DNA of 64,000 nucleotides from Dichetophora obliterata (Eukaryota; Arthropoda; Insecta; Diptera; Sciomyzidae), in contig OY986438.1 of NCBI GenBank assembly GCA_963920525.1, forward strand, positions 178,724,388 through 178,788,387. The letters run 5' to 3'. Numbering within the stretch: the stretch's first letter is position 1; every line of letters starts with the position of its first letter. The translations under genes and the position numbers were made by a program. The notes under the pieces were generated by a model. It was not told the origin of the DNA. It searched no databases and saw only the letters and a list, made by a program, of their open reading frames with translations. This document shows, one piece after another, positions 33,393 to 45,046 of the stretch.

Positions 33393-35557
33393 ATGAGGTC
33401 TGGCCAGACTGTTGCATGCACGAACGACATAAAAAAAAGAATTTAACAATACTAAATCAGTTCTTTTGGTTTTTTCGTTCAGCCTGACAAAGTCGTGCAA
33501 CCATTCCACTCTTCACTGTCATAAAAATAGTTGCATATATTCAAAAAGCCGAAAAGTCTGGCCAGCAGGGTTGTCACTTTGGTAATTAAATACCAAATTC
33601 GGTAGGTAATTTTTGACTTGGTAATTTAGTAATTTTTTTATAGTTTTGGTAACTTTTTCCTTTAGTTTTTCTAAAAAATTAAAAATTATCAGTTTGCTAG
33701 ATTTACATAAAAAATTGAATTTAATATTACATTAGACATTTTTTAGTGCAGCATAAACTTTATTTTTTGTATTGAACATTTCTCTAAGTTTTCCGAACGC
33801 ATCATTTGAAAATATTGCGAATCATGTCAGAATATTCCAATTTTGAAATTTAAAGTTAACAAAGTAGACTCTTATAAAAACGAAGCTACAAAACAAGTTG
33901 GGTTTTAATACAATAAATAGCAAAATGATTCTAAGGAACTCTGCGAAATGAGAGCCAAACCTCATTATGTGTGGTCACCAGAAGAAGATTTTTAGATTTA
34001 AAATTGAGATCTTTTTCGCCTTCAGCTCTAGTTTAGGAGTTACAGGCAAAAATGTAAAAACCTGTTATGTTCTAACAGAATAATATCTTTAAACTGCATC
34101 ATCAGTCAATTTCGATTGTATTTGACAGCTTTGATTAGGAAATATTCAGCGGAATCGGAAAAGGGAGTTTTTGTTTTTAAGATAAAGCTCTAGAACATTT
34201 TGGACATTTTTCAGTTATTTTTTTTTTCTGAACATTTTTCTACTTGTTAAGTTTCGTGAATGTTTTTGAGGTTTATCTTAATAATGAAAACTCTCTTTTT
34301 TAATTCCACTTGAAAAGTTATTCATTATACGGCTGATTAGGTTTAAACATTTTTGTAAACAATTTTTTTCAGCTTTTGTTTTGAAGACAATGGCCTTGAA
34401 AATCATAAATTTTAAAACTTTTTCATAATAAACATATTTGCTACCGAGAAATGTCTGATTCATAAAAATATCTTCTGTCTTTGAAGATTAAGCATTCATT
34501 TGACCTTTGCAGATATTGTGGATAATTCCAGATATATTTTGAAATAACGAAAATTGATTACATGAAAAATTTATAGGAAAAGTTTCTAAAGTAATTTACT
34601 GAAAAATTAGGGTTTTGCAGCCGCTTAAAATTGCTTTGAATAAATTTAATAAAATTTTCGTTTCTTTCACAACGTGTTTTTCTAAAACGTAAAAAGATAT
34701 CAGCAAAAGCTTTTAATACTTTGCAAGAGTTTTCGCTTAGGAGCAGTTATTGGAAAAAGAACTGTATATTATATTTTTTCATAACTCCTTAATTTGAGGT
34801 GATGGTTAAAAGTTTTCTTTTATTTAAAATCAGTGTCTGTAGTTAGAATTGATATCCTATAAAACAAACGAACTGTGTAGTTTCTAATTTTTAGTTTCAA
34901 AAAAATGATTAAAATTTAAACTTGAGGAAACCGATAATTTTTTAAAGCATTAAATGCCATATATTTGTATTTATTCATTTACTTTCTTAAAATCAATATT
35001 CATTGCCAATGAATGCGGTATATTTTTTTTAGTTCCTACTTATTTCAAATAAAAAGATAAGGATCTCATTTTTATACTATTAAATTACAATTTTTTGTTT
35101 TGTTTTGTGACAATAAAATTACGTTTTCCTGAATTTACTACTAATTTGTGATTTTTATATTAATAAAATAAATAAGAAAAAAGTTGTAGCTTTTCTTTAT
35201 ATGTTTTTACCTAATTCAAATAAAAAAAATATACGTCTCATTTCTATAAGTATATGCGTTTATGAATTTTACTAATTTTGTGATTTTTAGTTATTAAAAA
35301 TAAGAAATTTTAAACAAGAAAAATGTAATACTTAATAATATTACTAAATTTATTTTACCACTATTTCTTTTTATTAATTTTAAGTATTTTAATGTTGAAT
35401 CATTTTTTTATTAACAAAAATTATAATTTTATTGATTTTCTTACTTTAAAAAATGTTTGTTTTTTTAATTAATTTTTATTTAATTTTGGTAACTTTTTCA
35501 TCAAATTTTGGTAATTAAATTATTTTACAAGTGGCAACCCTGCTGGCCAGACCTCAT
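33393..35557. mobile_element. Small foldback element (about 180 bp) split by an hAT insertion
   Basis: ATGAGGTCTGGCCAGACT at 33393-33410 reappears inverted as AGTCTGGCCAG (to 33565) joined across the hAT element to ACCTCAT (35551-35557). Removing 33566-35542 and one target copy leaves a 173-180 bp unit with 18-bp inverted ends. Confidence 0.6.
33566..35542. mobile_element. Non-autonomous hAT element, 1.98 kb, 8-bp target duplication
   Basis: Left end CAGGGTTGTCACTTTGGTAA; right end ACAAGTGGCAACCCTG, its inverted match. Exact 8-bp CTGGCCAG flanks both sides (33558-33565 and 35543-35550). It has T at position 2 and A at position 7, as in the known hAT target preference nTnnnnAn. The interior is AT-rich with no transposase motif in any frame, so it is a deletion derivative or a large MITE needing an outside enzyme. 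Confidence 0.85.
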
Positions 35558-36284
35558 ACTGAAACTGAGAGTTAAGTATTTGCGGGGGTTTTTTTAAATG
35601 CTTACAGTATTATATTAGCAATTCCTGCACAAGATAAGATGAATGTTTCGGGTCGTTATCTTTTTAAAATCAATATTGTTTCTCAGTTAACACCAACTTT
35701 TCAACACTGGGTGCTAAATTTTCCTTTAAAATATTTAAAATAGTTAACAAACAGAAACTAGCTGAAAATATATCAGCAAAAATCTAAAAAAAACTTCAGT
35801 AACCATGCTGTGTTAGTAAAAGACTTCCAGCAGACTGTTTGACTCCATAATAATAACATAAGCATAAACACTAAAGTCAAGCAAAAATACAACAACAAAT
35901 GTGAGAATGTTAAATGGGAGAAAAACTGAGAAATTGGCACTTAAAATCTCATCGCTTCTGTGGTGCAGTGCGCTAATGCGCGCTTGCACGGGTATCACAA
36001 AGATTTCTGATGAAGCCTTTAGCACGGCCGAAATTGCAATAAAATTGGCTAGTGATTTTTTCCTTTTCATATTGAAAAAGCTTTGTTGTTGTTGTTGTTT
36101 CTTAGGAAAGATTCGATAGAACAATTAATTGTTCTAACTTTGACCTTAAGCTCAATATACGATTTTAAATTATCAAACAACTAGAATTTGTATTTAAAAT
36201 CAAGTATGATTTAAACTATCAAACATTTAGAATTTATATTTAAATCATATAAAATCAACAATTTACATTATTAATTAAAGTTTT

Positions 36285-36480
36285 CTCTATATATTTTGAG
36301 CGATCTAAGTATAAATTGTATTTGGATATAATACTACTGGACACTAAATATAACGTAATCCTAAAATTAATCTGGCTCATTTACGTGGAGTTTTGCGAAC
36401 ACCAATTTCTTTTTCTTGATTGTAGCTGAAATAAGCGGCTTGCGGCGAGGATTTTGTTCATCACATCCAGAGCTGGGTTG
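36285..36480 (-). pseudogene. Tc1-like transposase fragment
   Basis: On the minus strand the frame reads NPRRKPLISATIKKKKLVFA, then KLHVNEPD, a stop, and DYVIFS, followed after a shift by SKYNLYLDRSKYIEK. This matches the segment of Tc1 transposases around RKPxxxxxxxxxRLxFAKxHxNK, FWxxVIFxDESKFNLF up to the first catalytic Asp. Only about 65 codons are left. No terminal repeats were recognised around it, and the AATTCC minisatellite begins at its upstream edge. Confidence 0.65.
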
Positions 36481-36880
36481 TAATGATTCCTTTTTAATTA
36501 AATTCCAACTCAATTTCAATTCCTTCCAATTACATTACAGGAATTTAAAATTGGACATCTCAGAATAAGATTTTTTTTTGTTAATTTTGAACTGGATCAA
36601 ACAGTACTCATTACAATTGAATTCCAATTCCTTGGAATTAGGAATTGGTAATTGGTCCTCCGAATTCTTCAGGAATGTAATTAGAAAAAATCGTCAATTC
36701 CATTACAGGAATTGTAATACGTAACTGAATACCTCAATTTCTTGGAATGGAATTGAAAAAATGGTCGATTCCATTACAGGAATTGTAAATGGTAATCGAT
36801 CATTTCCATGCCTCATAAATGGAATTCGAAAAATCGTCAATTTTATTACAGGAATTGTAATTTGAAGCTAAAACTTCAAT
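36481..36880 (+). repeat. Degenerate AATTCC minisatellite
   Basis: AATTCCATTACAGGAATTGT and variants recur at about 36525, 36697, 36767 and 36837, with shorter AATTCCAATTCC words between. Units are about 70 bp in the better part. Each carries the near-palindrome AATTCC...GGAATT. Confidence 0.7.
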
Positions 36881-37171
36881 TACTTTTTCATTAACTCAAA
36901 ACTACTTCATTATGTATACGATAACTTTATTTAACTCCCACTGTTAGTCGGTAAATGAAATATTTACAAATAAATGTGTATACAAGGATGTAAAAACAAG
37001 GACACAATACGACACCTTGTGAATTGCCTAATAATGTTATTGTTCAGCTTCATGTAATATCTTGTGTCATGTTTTGAGAAGACATTTTTTTTTGTCGTAC
37101 AATGACACAACTTTATGTAATTCATTCAAATTCTGTAATAATTTAATAATGTTTTTCATACAGAAAACTTA

Positions 37172-37775
37172 ATGTTGAAAATTGAATCGGTGGTAAGCTC
37201 CTATGCTGACATCATAATTTGTGGCGATTTTAATTGTGATTTATTGGTTGAAACTCATTTATCTGATGACATGTGTGCACTTGGTCTTACGTCGCCAAAC
37301 TGCACCACACCCACACACTTTTCCAAAAATAGAAATTCGCTGCTAGACCTCTTTTTTGTCAGTGATAATGATAAAGTCTTACTGTATGACCAGTTATCTG
37401 CTCCTGTTTTTTTCAAGCATGACCTGATTTTTCTTTGCTATAATTTTCAGCTGCCAATACCAGAGCAAAAAATAACATACCGAGATTTTACAAATATAGA
37501 TTTTAGCTCTCTTCAGACAGAGCTCAATCACGTCGACTGGACAGAAATTTATCGCATGCTATCAGTAAATGATTAGTTAGATTTCCTACAACGTAACGTC
37601 AATTCACTATTTGAAAAACATGTTCCTCTTAAAACTAAAGTTGTAAAGCACTATCTAAGGCCCTGGTTTTCCAGTACCCTTAAAACTTTAATGAAAAAAC
37701 GTGACGCAGCGTATAAAAAATGAAAACGTCTCAAAACACCCGAGCGTTATAATATTTCCGAATATGCAGAAACAA
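37172..37775 (+). pseudogene. LINE D endonuclease C-terminal part and linker
   Basis: IIICGDFNCDLL and SLLDLFFVSD are the GDFN and D-x-F blocks of the endonuclease, and FFKHDLIF stands at the SDHDLI position. The frame hits TAG at 37574-37576 and continues in the same frame with FEKHVPLKTKVVKHYLRPWF and KTLMKKRDAAYKK before further stops near 37720 and 37780. It is a remnant only. Confidence 0.75.
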
Positions 37776-37788
37776 TGTAGTCAGGGCG

Positions 37789-39516
37789 GTGAAAATTGCC
37801 AAGTTAGCATATTATGAATCTAAATTTAGCTCTGCCATAGACAGCAAAACGAAGTGGAATATTATTCGGCAAATTGGAGTTGGTAGAAATTTTTCGCCTA
37901 CAGACACTAGCGTAGACGTCGAGGCTCTAAATAACAAATTTATAGATATACCTTTGCCAGCGCCCAGAGTCAACTGTTGTCGCATCTTTCAGAGATCTAT
38001 CAACTCGTACTCGTACTCAGCTTTTAATTTTCAATGCGTTGAATATACAGAAGTACTGCGAAGTTGCTTAGAGATTAAATCTAATGCCGTCGGTTTCGAT
38101 GAAATACATCCCAGGTTTTTTAAGTTACTTCTTCCTGCTCTAACCCCTTTCATTATTAACATTTTCAATACCATCATAACGAAATCAGAATTCCCTGCTG
38201 TTTGGAAAAAAGCTAAAAGTATTCCCATACCTAAAACTGGTAATGTATTCCGCCCCATAGCAATTTTACCATATCTATCAAAAGTTTTTGAAACGCTGAT
38301 GTACAACCAAATAAACAAATTTCTTTTGGACAATAAACTGCTAACAGACAGACAGTCAGGATTCCGACCTAAGCGCAGTTGCGTGACTGTTGTACTTGAC
38401 GTCAGCGATGAAATTCGAAATAACCTCGATCGCAATAAAATCACTTTCTTGTTTTTGCTAGATCATTCGAAAGGTTTCGACACGGTTGATCACCAAATTT
38501 TATGTTCGAAATTATTAAATGTGTTTAATTTTTCTGCCACTGCAACTCGACTAATGAGCTCATATCTCACAAACAGATCACAAGCCGTAAATATAGGCAG
38601 CGTTACTTCTAATTTCTTACCTGTAATCCGTGGCGTTCCTCAAGGCTCTGTAATGGGCCCTCTTTTATTTTCGGTTTATATAAACGACTTACCAACTGTG
38701 TTGCAAAATTGTGGTATACAAATGTACGCTGATGATGTACAACTGTATACTAGCTGTCGCAAATGTGATATTACCACGTGTGTTGATAGTCTGAATGCTA
38801 ATCTGTGTAAAATTTACGATTGGGCTTCCGCTAATGGCTTAAGCATAAACCCAAATAAGTCAAAATGTTTAATTATAACTAGAAAACATAACTCTTCTTT
38901 GCCCTTTCCGGACGTTACTATAAATGGGTCATGTATTGAAGTTGTAAAAACGGCAAAAAATTTGGGTATTACCTTCAGCAGCACTTTAGATTGGACGAAT
39001 CATGTCAACATCACTTTAGGAAAAGTTTATGGTATGCTCCGTAGCCTATGGGCCACACAGTTTTTCACCCCCTTTAACATAAGAATGTTATTAGCTAAAA
39101 CGTATCTTGTCCCCACCTTATTGTACGGATCCGAAATTTTTGCATACTGTGATGCTGCTAGTAAGCGCAAGTTGAACGTTTCCTATAACAACATCGCTCG
39201 TTATGTCTTCGGACGAACCGACCGTATATCCCAGTATGCAAAAAAAATATTCAATTTGACTTTTGACAGTGTTTTGAACTTGAGGGCGTTAGTCTTTCTG
39301 CACAAAATTATTTTTACCAAAGAGCCAGTTTACTTGTATAGTAAACTAAAATTTTTAAGATATCAGCGCGGAAACAACCTAGTCCAACCAAAACATGCCT
39401 GCTTAGCGTCCGAACGTCAGTTTTTTGTTAATTCCATACGTCTTTGGAACTCACTCCCACCGTATCTACAGCGTATTTGCAATACAACCATATTAAAATC
39501 TAAATTATCAGATTAA
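37789..39516 (+). CDS. LINE D reverse transcriptase, long open frame
   Basis: A 575-codon open frame holds nearly the whole RT: FRPIAILPYLSKVFETLM and RQSGFRPKRSC (fingers), LFLLDHSKGFDTVDHQIL (first catalytic Asp, near residue 223), GVPQGSVMGPLLFSVYIND, MYADDVQLY (catalytic YADD near residue 310), LNPNKS-type helix (INPNKSKCLIITRK) and thumb (AKNLGITFSSTLDWTNH). The C-terminal tail with FVNSIRLWNSLPPYLQ ends at a natural-looking stop. The start codon is only the first Met after an upstream frame break, so it is not a native start. RT activity is conceivable, but without the endonuclease the copy cannot retrotranspose alone. Confidence 0.9.
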   Translation: MKIAKLAYYESKFSSAIDSKTKWNIIRQIGVGRNFSPTDTSVDVEALNNKFIDIPLPAPRVNCCRIFQRSINSYSYSAFNFQCVEYTEVLRSCLEIKSNAVGFDEIHPRFFKLLLPALTPFIINIFNTIITKSEFPAVWKKAKSIPIPKTGNVFRPIAILPYLSKVFETLMYNQINKFLLDNKLLTDRQSGFRPKRSCVTVVLDVSDEIRNNLDRNKITFLFLLDHSKGFDTVDHQILCSKLLNVFNFSATATRLMSSYLTNRSQAVNIGSVTSNFLPVIRGVPQGSVMGPLLFSVYINDLPTVLQNCGIQMYADDVQLYTSCRKCDITTCVDSLNANLCKIYDWASANGLSINPNKSKCLIITRKHNSSLPFPDVTINGSCIEVVKTAKNLGITFSSTLDWTNHVNITLGKVYGMLRSLWATQFFTPFNIRMLLAKTYLVPTLLYGSEIFAYCDAASKRKLNVSYNNIARYVFGRTDRISQYAKKIFNLTFDSVLNLRALVFLHKIIFTKEPVYLYSKLKFLRYQRGNNLVQPKHACLASERQFFVNSIRLWNSLPPYLQRICNTTILKSKLSD

Positions 39517-39890
39517 TTGTCTTCCTTCTAACCAAAACTTTTATCTTTTTTTGCTTGATTCGCTATTCTATTATTTTTCTTCATTTATCTCTTCTCATTC
39601 GATTTCTTACCTAATTCATTCCTTTTTAATGTTATTTTTCTCTCTAAATTTAAAGTTATTTTATTTTTAATTTTTAGTTTTAAATTCTTATAATCGTTTT
39701 TTAAAAAGTGTTTTTGATCTCAATGTATTTAATTAATTAATTTTTGTTCAAGATTATGTTTAAGTATTTAACATTAAAAATTTGTAGATTTATATCCACA
39801 CATGTTATCGGTGCTTAACTATAAGATTATTTCTTACAAGCGCTTATAAATAAATAATTAAATAAATAAATAAATAAATAAATAAAATTA

Positions 39891-42549
39891 TATTTTACCA
39901 TGAAATCTACAAAAAATATTACATCACAGAAAAGTGTCAAAGTGTAAGTGAAGTAAAGAAAAGTATCTAAAGTGTATGTAGTTGGAAAATTATAAAAGGG
40001 TTGCGCAAATGTTCCCAAGTATCTATTTGTAAGGTTTGCTTTAGAAGCAGCATGAAAATTGTATAAATGGAAAAAATCCGCAACAGAAATATTATCACGA
40101 TGACTTACTCAACCTCTTGCGTTGACTTTCAGCAAAATATTAAAGGTACGCTTAAAAAAATAATCACAGTAAATGTAAATAATAATAATAATGACAATTC
40201 CCTCAAGCCTTAAATACCTTATCTTACATTTTACTACTTAGTGCAAAATAAAAAAAAAAACTTCTATTATATCGACAAAAAAAAACCTGACTATCATCAA
40301 CAATTTTGTCAAGTTAGCGCAGTGAAAAGAAGCAAAAGAATGAATTGTAAAAAATACGCGGTTTGCTCTTATCTTTTGTCAACATCAAGAAGTAGCCTAA
40401 AAATGTGCCCCAATTAAGCACAAGGGATACCAACAGTCTGAGCAGCATTCATTTGTGTTCGGAAACCGGAAGTTTTCATCACCCTTGTTTCACTTTTTTG
40501 GTTGTTTCTTTTTTTCTTTTTTCGTTTTTCGTTTTTGCAATTTGCATAGATATTAAAAATTGTTAGAAAGCCATTAGTTGGCATCACTCGAAATACGCTA
40601 ACGGAATGCAAACTACGGATAATTAATTAAAAACAAAAACAAAAATATAAAGGGGAAAAAAAACAATAAAAATAATAAGAACCGAAACAATAAATGGTGA
40701 AAATAAAGCAACAAAAAAGTTTTTGAGAAAATAATGGGGCTACTTTTCACGTTTAAATTTTTGAATTTAATATTAAAAAAAAAATAAGTCTATCATACAA
40801 AAACCAAGTTTAGTCAATAGTAAAATAATCATATGATAAAATAAACATTACAACATTGATTCTCCATCAACTAAGAGTTTCTGGTACAAAAAAAAATTCC
40901 AAAACCTAGATTTTTTTTTATGTTTGCGTTGCATAGTTATAACATATAAGCTTATGTAATAAAAAAAAAAAAAAAAAAAAAATATGCATATTATTTCGTT
41001 ATGTTACGAAAATCACGCTTTTCCAAAAAATTAATTATTTAGTTCCAAGCGCTGAAAGCTGCATTAAAAGTTTTATTTAAAGAAAATTTTCGCCTTGTAT
41101 TTATTCCGCTCTAAATTTTACACTGAAAGTTTTTTAGATTGAAATTTCGAATATTTTTAGATAGTCAAAAGTTTTAATTGCATAAGTTATATACTTTACA
41201 TCAATGAATATTTATATAAACGTTAAATGTAACAAGAGATTATGAATTGTACTGAAACCGACATTATAAGGACTTAATAATTCATAATTAGGATTTACTA
41301 CAGCGCAATTGAAGCAAAATTAAGCCGCACAGCGCACATTGCAACGAACACATTGAACGAATGAATAAAAAAAAGAGAATAAATGAAAAGGTAGTGAAAA
41401 TGAATAACGTGCTAAAAGCGCAGTACTAAAAGCTATTCAGGCAAACTTAAAGGATTAGCAGCTAAGCTTGATTTAACATGAACAAAGTAAGAAAAACCCT
41501 TGGCAAATAAATGAAAAGTTAAAAAACAGCAGCTATTTTTTTTTTTTGTAATGAACAATTTATCATGAAATATAATATATAGAGGTATGTTAAATAAATG
41601 TGGAGTGGAAATATTATTGCAAATGGTTTACTCTTATGAATTTGCTAAAATTTTGTATCTTATTCACTCTTGCAACTACATGCTCCCCAGTTGGATTGCA
41701 GCTTATCGAAACCAATGATGCCATACGATTATTTTTGCGGTTTTGCATCAGGTGGAAACTATTTCGAAATGCAACCAAATAAAACAAAAAAAAAACTTTT
41801 GTAAACTAAACGCCAACGCAACCGCACTGGGAGCAAAATAATAATTCTTATTTATTGCTGAACCAGACAGAAGCAAAAACATATTTTAGCGAATTTCTAT
41901 TCTGATGGGTTGAACACTAACATTTCAATAAATAAAATTGAAGCATTCTGTTCTCAAAAACAAGTAAGCAATGAAATGGCAAGGAAATAAATTCTACTGC
42001 TCGTAGAATGAACAGTTAGTGGGAAAAAACTTCAAATTTTATTTTAGAAAGAATTTACAATGCAATATGCTAGATGGAAACAAGCCAACAATTTAATCAT
42101 ATAACTTCAAATGCCAAAATAGAAAAAAAAAATAAGAACAGCATAAAATCAACATTTACTCTCTTAATTACATAAAAATTATGTTGTTTTATTTTTTTGT
42201 TAAATATATTTGAACATACTATAAAAGCTTTTATGGATGATGTTCTGATTTTGCGCTGAAACCAATTTTTGTTGGCTTTCATTTTGTACAGCTGCATATA
42301 AAGAATATTTTATGAACTGTTACGACTTTTGGCAAAGTTACAGCTAAGCATTCGTTGTCTTACTTCCGCTTGTCTGACTGCTAATGAAAGTAAAAATAAA
42401 ACTGATGGTAAGCTTTTTGTGGCAGGGCGGAAATAAAACCAAGAAAAGATATATTAAATAAAAAAATAAAAAAATTCTTATATAAATTTACTTCTGTGAA
42501 GATAGCAAAAAATATTCAGCCCACGTATTTGCTGAATTTTCTGAGAGCT
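39891..42549. other. No recognisable gene
   Basis: AT-rich with A runs (notably 40961-40981). Short chance frames only. I see no transposon ends. Confidence 0.45.
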
Positions 42550-42755
42550 ATATCTAAATTTTCAATTTGCTTTAGTTGAAAAAATAATGTTATTAATAAA
42601 TTTTAAATAAGAAAGTAACACTTTCTCGCAAAAATGTATCCCTTCTTGTGAAAAAGGTTTTTTTTTTCACTAAAAACGAACAAAAAGAAAGAAGATGCTA
42701 AGGTCTCCCCCAGATTTTTTGTTTGCAAATCTTATATATTAATACGTTCACATCA
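42550..42755 (+). repeat. 206-bp direct repeat, left copy
   Basis: From ATATCTAAATTTTCAATTTG to AATACGTTCACATCA. It matches 44069-44274 at a constant 1519-bp offset, with about five substitutions. The left copy begins with sequence that, in the right copy, is the tail end of the hAT reading frame, so it is a piece of another element copy or of a tandem duplication. Confidence 0.85.
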
Positions 42756-44068
42756 TTGGCGTCGGAAGCGGAGGGAAAGGGGGCAGTTGCCCCCACTTTT
42801 TTAGCTAGATAAACAATTTAAAAGGAAAACTTCAAAAGTTATTCAAAATATCAGTTTTTTTTACAACGATAATATTTTTGTATTATATATTTTCCTTTTC
42901 TTTCTCTCTTCTTCATAAGCATGCTTGCGAATAACCATGTTCTTTCTCTGTGTTTGCAAAAAGATAGAACAAAATGAAGAGTTTCTACTGCAAACCCACC
43001 ACTTCAGTTTAAAAGCAACTCTAGTAAGAAAAAATTTGACATGTTCTTAGGGGCTTTCCATATTGGACGACATGTTGTACGATAAGTTAGATGGAAAACT
43101 AATGGGACTATTTGATTGAGCGTTCGAACGATCCAACTTGTAAAGCAACATCATTAATTGCAAGCTCTAATTGCAAGCAACTTTTAGATGCCCTAACAAT
43201 TGAGCAGTAATTTTACATAGTTGTACAATATTGTACAATCGGCAGAAAAAAACCAAAAATTTCGACTATCGTTTTAGCCTACGCATGGTACTACATGCTG
43301 TACAATCTGCCCTGTTGGTCCAATGTTTTGGACCATGCGAAAGCCCCTGCTGTGAATTATCTGATGAAAATCCACCTCGACGCTTTGAAGAAACATCAAA
43401 TCCGGTTCCTTCAGTACAGTTGCCATTATATGATCGGCTACGAAAAGATTATTTCGAAATTTTAGATCTTCTCTCAAATGAGATAACGGCTAGATTCGAT
43501 CAGACAGGTTGATATTTTACTTTTTTTTTATTTTTGCAAGTTTTTACCAGCTTCACTCAACCGACTCACTTTGATTTAACATTCGGTGAGTCGGTTGAGC
43601 GAAGCTAGTGTAAACTGGCACTTTGTAAATCTTATTGTACATTTAAACAGATCTTGACACTCTGGAATCGTTGGAAAATATTGTAATCGAAGCCTTCAAC
43701 GGAAAAGTGCCTTCTGAACAAAATCTAAAAACAAAAGTTGATCTTTATGCAGATGACTTTTTTGCAGATGAAATTGCTGAAGCAATTGCCTGGCCAACCA
43801 CCTTGAAATTGTTGTGGCATTGTATCCCAATTTGCGAAAAATTCGGATACTGTAAAAAAAACTATTAAATGAAGTTGAAAAACTTATTGCTTTGCTTTTG
43901 ACTGTGCCTGCATCAGCAGCTTCATCTGAGCGTTCTTTTAGTGCACTAAGACGACTTAAAACGTATCTTCGAGCAACTATGACACAGAAACGTCTCACTC
44001 ATGCGGAACTTATACACATTCACAAAATTAAAACCGAAGAATTGAATTCTATGGAATTCTATGGAGCC
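42756..44068 (+). mobile_element. hAT/ZMYM-type transposon relic
   Basis: It opens with TTGGCGTCGGAAGCGGAGGG and a perfect stem GGGGGCAGTTGCCCCC (42779-42794), the kind of GC-rich terminus seen on hAT elements with ZMYM1-like transposases. It then holds the C-terminal half of the transposase. No matching inverted end follows the right 206-bp repeat, so the element is incomplete or chimeric. Confidence 0.65.
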
Positions 44069-44098
44069 ATATCTAAATTTTCAATTTGCTTCAGTTGA
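43231..44098 (+). pseudogene. hAT transposase C-terminal half with an intron
   Basis: The first exon-like part (43231-43507) reads FSLRMVLHAVQSALLVQCFG, then QLPLYDRLRKDYFEILDLLS and ITARFDQT. A GT...AG interval (43508-43650, TTTAAACAG at its end) separates it from LDTLESLENIVIEAFNGK and LYADDFFADEI. Near 43800 the frame breaks. The dimerisation domain follows in another frame (43892-44098), with the hallmark LLTVPASAASSERSFSALRR and LKTYLRATM. This is the ZMYM1/TTF-type lineage of hAT transposases. The N-terminal zinc finger and the first catalytic residues are missing or unreadable. Confidence 0.8.
43536..43619. repeat. 84-bp hairpin inside the hAT intron
   Basis: The arm ending in CTTCACTCAACCGACTCAC (43551-43569) pairs with GTGAGTCGGTTGAGCGAAG (43586-43604) around a 16-nt loop. 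Looser pairing extends the stem to about 34 bp (GCAAGTTTTTACCAG versus CTAGTGTAAACTGGC). It could be a tiny MITE or an intronic secondary structure. Confidence 0.75.
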
Positions 44099-44274
44099 AA
44101 AAATTATGTTATTAATAAATTTTAAATAAGAAAGTAACACTTTTTCGCAAAAATGTATCCCTTCTTGTGAAAAAGGTTTTTTTTTTCACTAAAAACGAAC
44201 AAAAAGAAAGAAGATGCTAAGGTCTCCCCCAGATTTTTTGTTTGCAGATCTTATATATTAATACGTTCACATCA
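44069..44274 (+). repeat. 206-bp direct repeat, right copy
   Basis: It covers the last codons of the hAT frame (ISKFSICFS), its stop, and downstream sequence to TTCACATCA. Partner of 42550-42755. Confidence 0.85.
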
Positions 44275-44599
44275 AATTATATATTAGTACGTTCATTTGC
44301 CGTACGCTTTTTTAAAAGTTTTTTTAGAATAAAGGTAACGAAACGTATATCATTTGAAAAGTAGGAACTGCACCATAGATGTGCATAAACATGTTTAATT
44401 TTTAATTTATGACCTCAAATATGAGCGTTAAAAGTATTAATTTATTTAGTAGTAAGAAGCAACAATAACAGACAAACAATCTCTGGTAAAGTTTTTCGCT
44501 TGTTTTAAAAAAAGCTCACTGCTTTATCGTCATTTGCTAAAATGGCCGATAATAAATAATACTCTTACGAGTTTATTGGAACAGGTGTCAAATAATATA

Positions 44600-44790
44600 A
44601 GACTTAAACAGTGGGTTGGTTGGTCACTGCTGAATCACTCAAAACTACTGAAGAGGAAATGTAGCAATTTCCGAAACAGGCTATCTAGTCTGCTGTGTGA
44701 TTGACTCTTTATAGAGTTTTTGTTGTTATTGTCTTCTTCAAACTTAATTGATCTAAATAGCTCACAATTGAAATCATGTAAAAATGCAAA
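44600..44790 (+). repeat. Dispersed repeat, copy 1
   Basis: CTTAAACAGTG, GAAAATGTAG-type (GGAAATGTAGCAATTTCCGA), TGTGATTGACTCTTTATAGA and GTTGTTATTGTCTTCTT appear in the same order at 58716-58900. Both copies are in the same orientation. The class is unknown. Confidence 0.65.
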
Positions 44791-45046
44791 AAATAGATGA
44801 CAATAAAGTTTACCTTTGATCCCATTTTTAAGTAAAGTGTTTTTTTACTCAGTTCTTATCGTTTTACTATCGCGTATTTTTTATACTATGGAAAAATGCT
44901 GACATATTTAATAGCGTTTGAATATATTTTTTTTCTAATTTTTCGTCAATGACCTGAATATGAGTCCCGTAATGATGGTGCTATTATATGTAGATATATA
45001 AAAATTTTCAACATCATGTTACTTTTCAAGCCGGTAATAAAATAAG

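Larger units (their letters stand above)
37165..39890 (+). mobile_element. LINE D: 5'-truncated non-LTR element with (TAAA)n tail
   Basis: It starts inside the endonuclease domain, continues through a long RT, and ends after a T-rich 3' UTR with TAAATAAATAAATAAATAAA near 39860-39890. Its domain order and C-terminal signature match LINE B, so the two belong to related families. The 5' limit is where recognisable endonuclease sequence begins. Confidence 0.85.

Noticed and set aside
42550..44274. 206-bp direct repeats as LTRs of a retroelement
   Set aside because: The ends lack TG...CA form, no gag or pol lies between, and the right copy overlaps the end of an hAT transposase frame.
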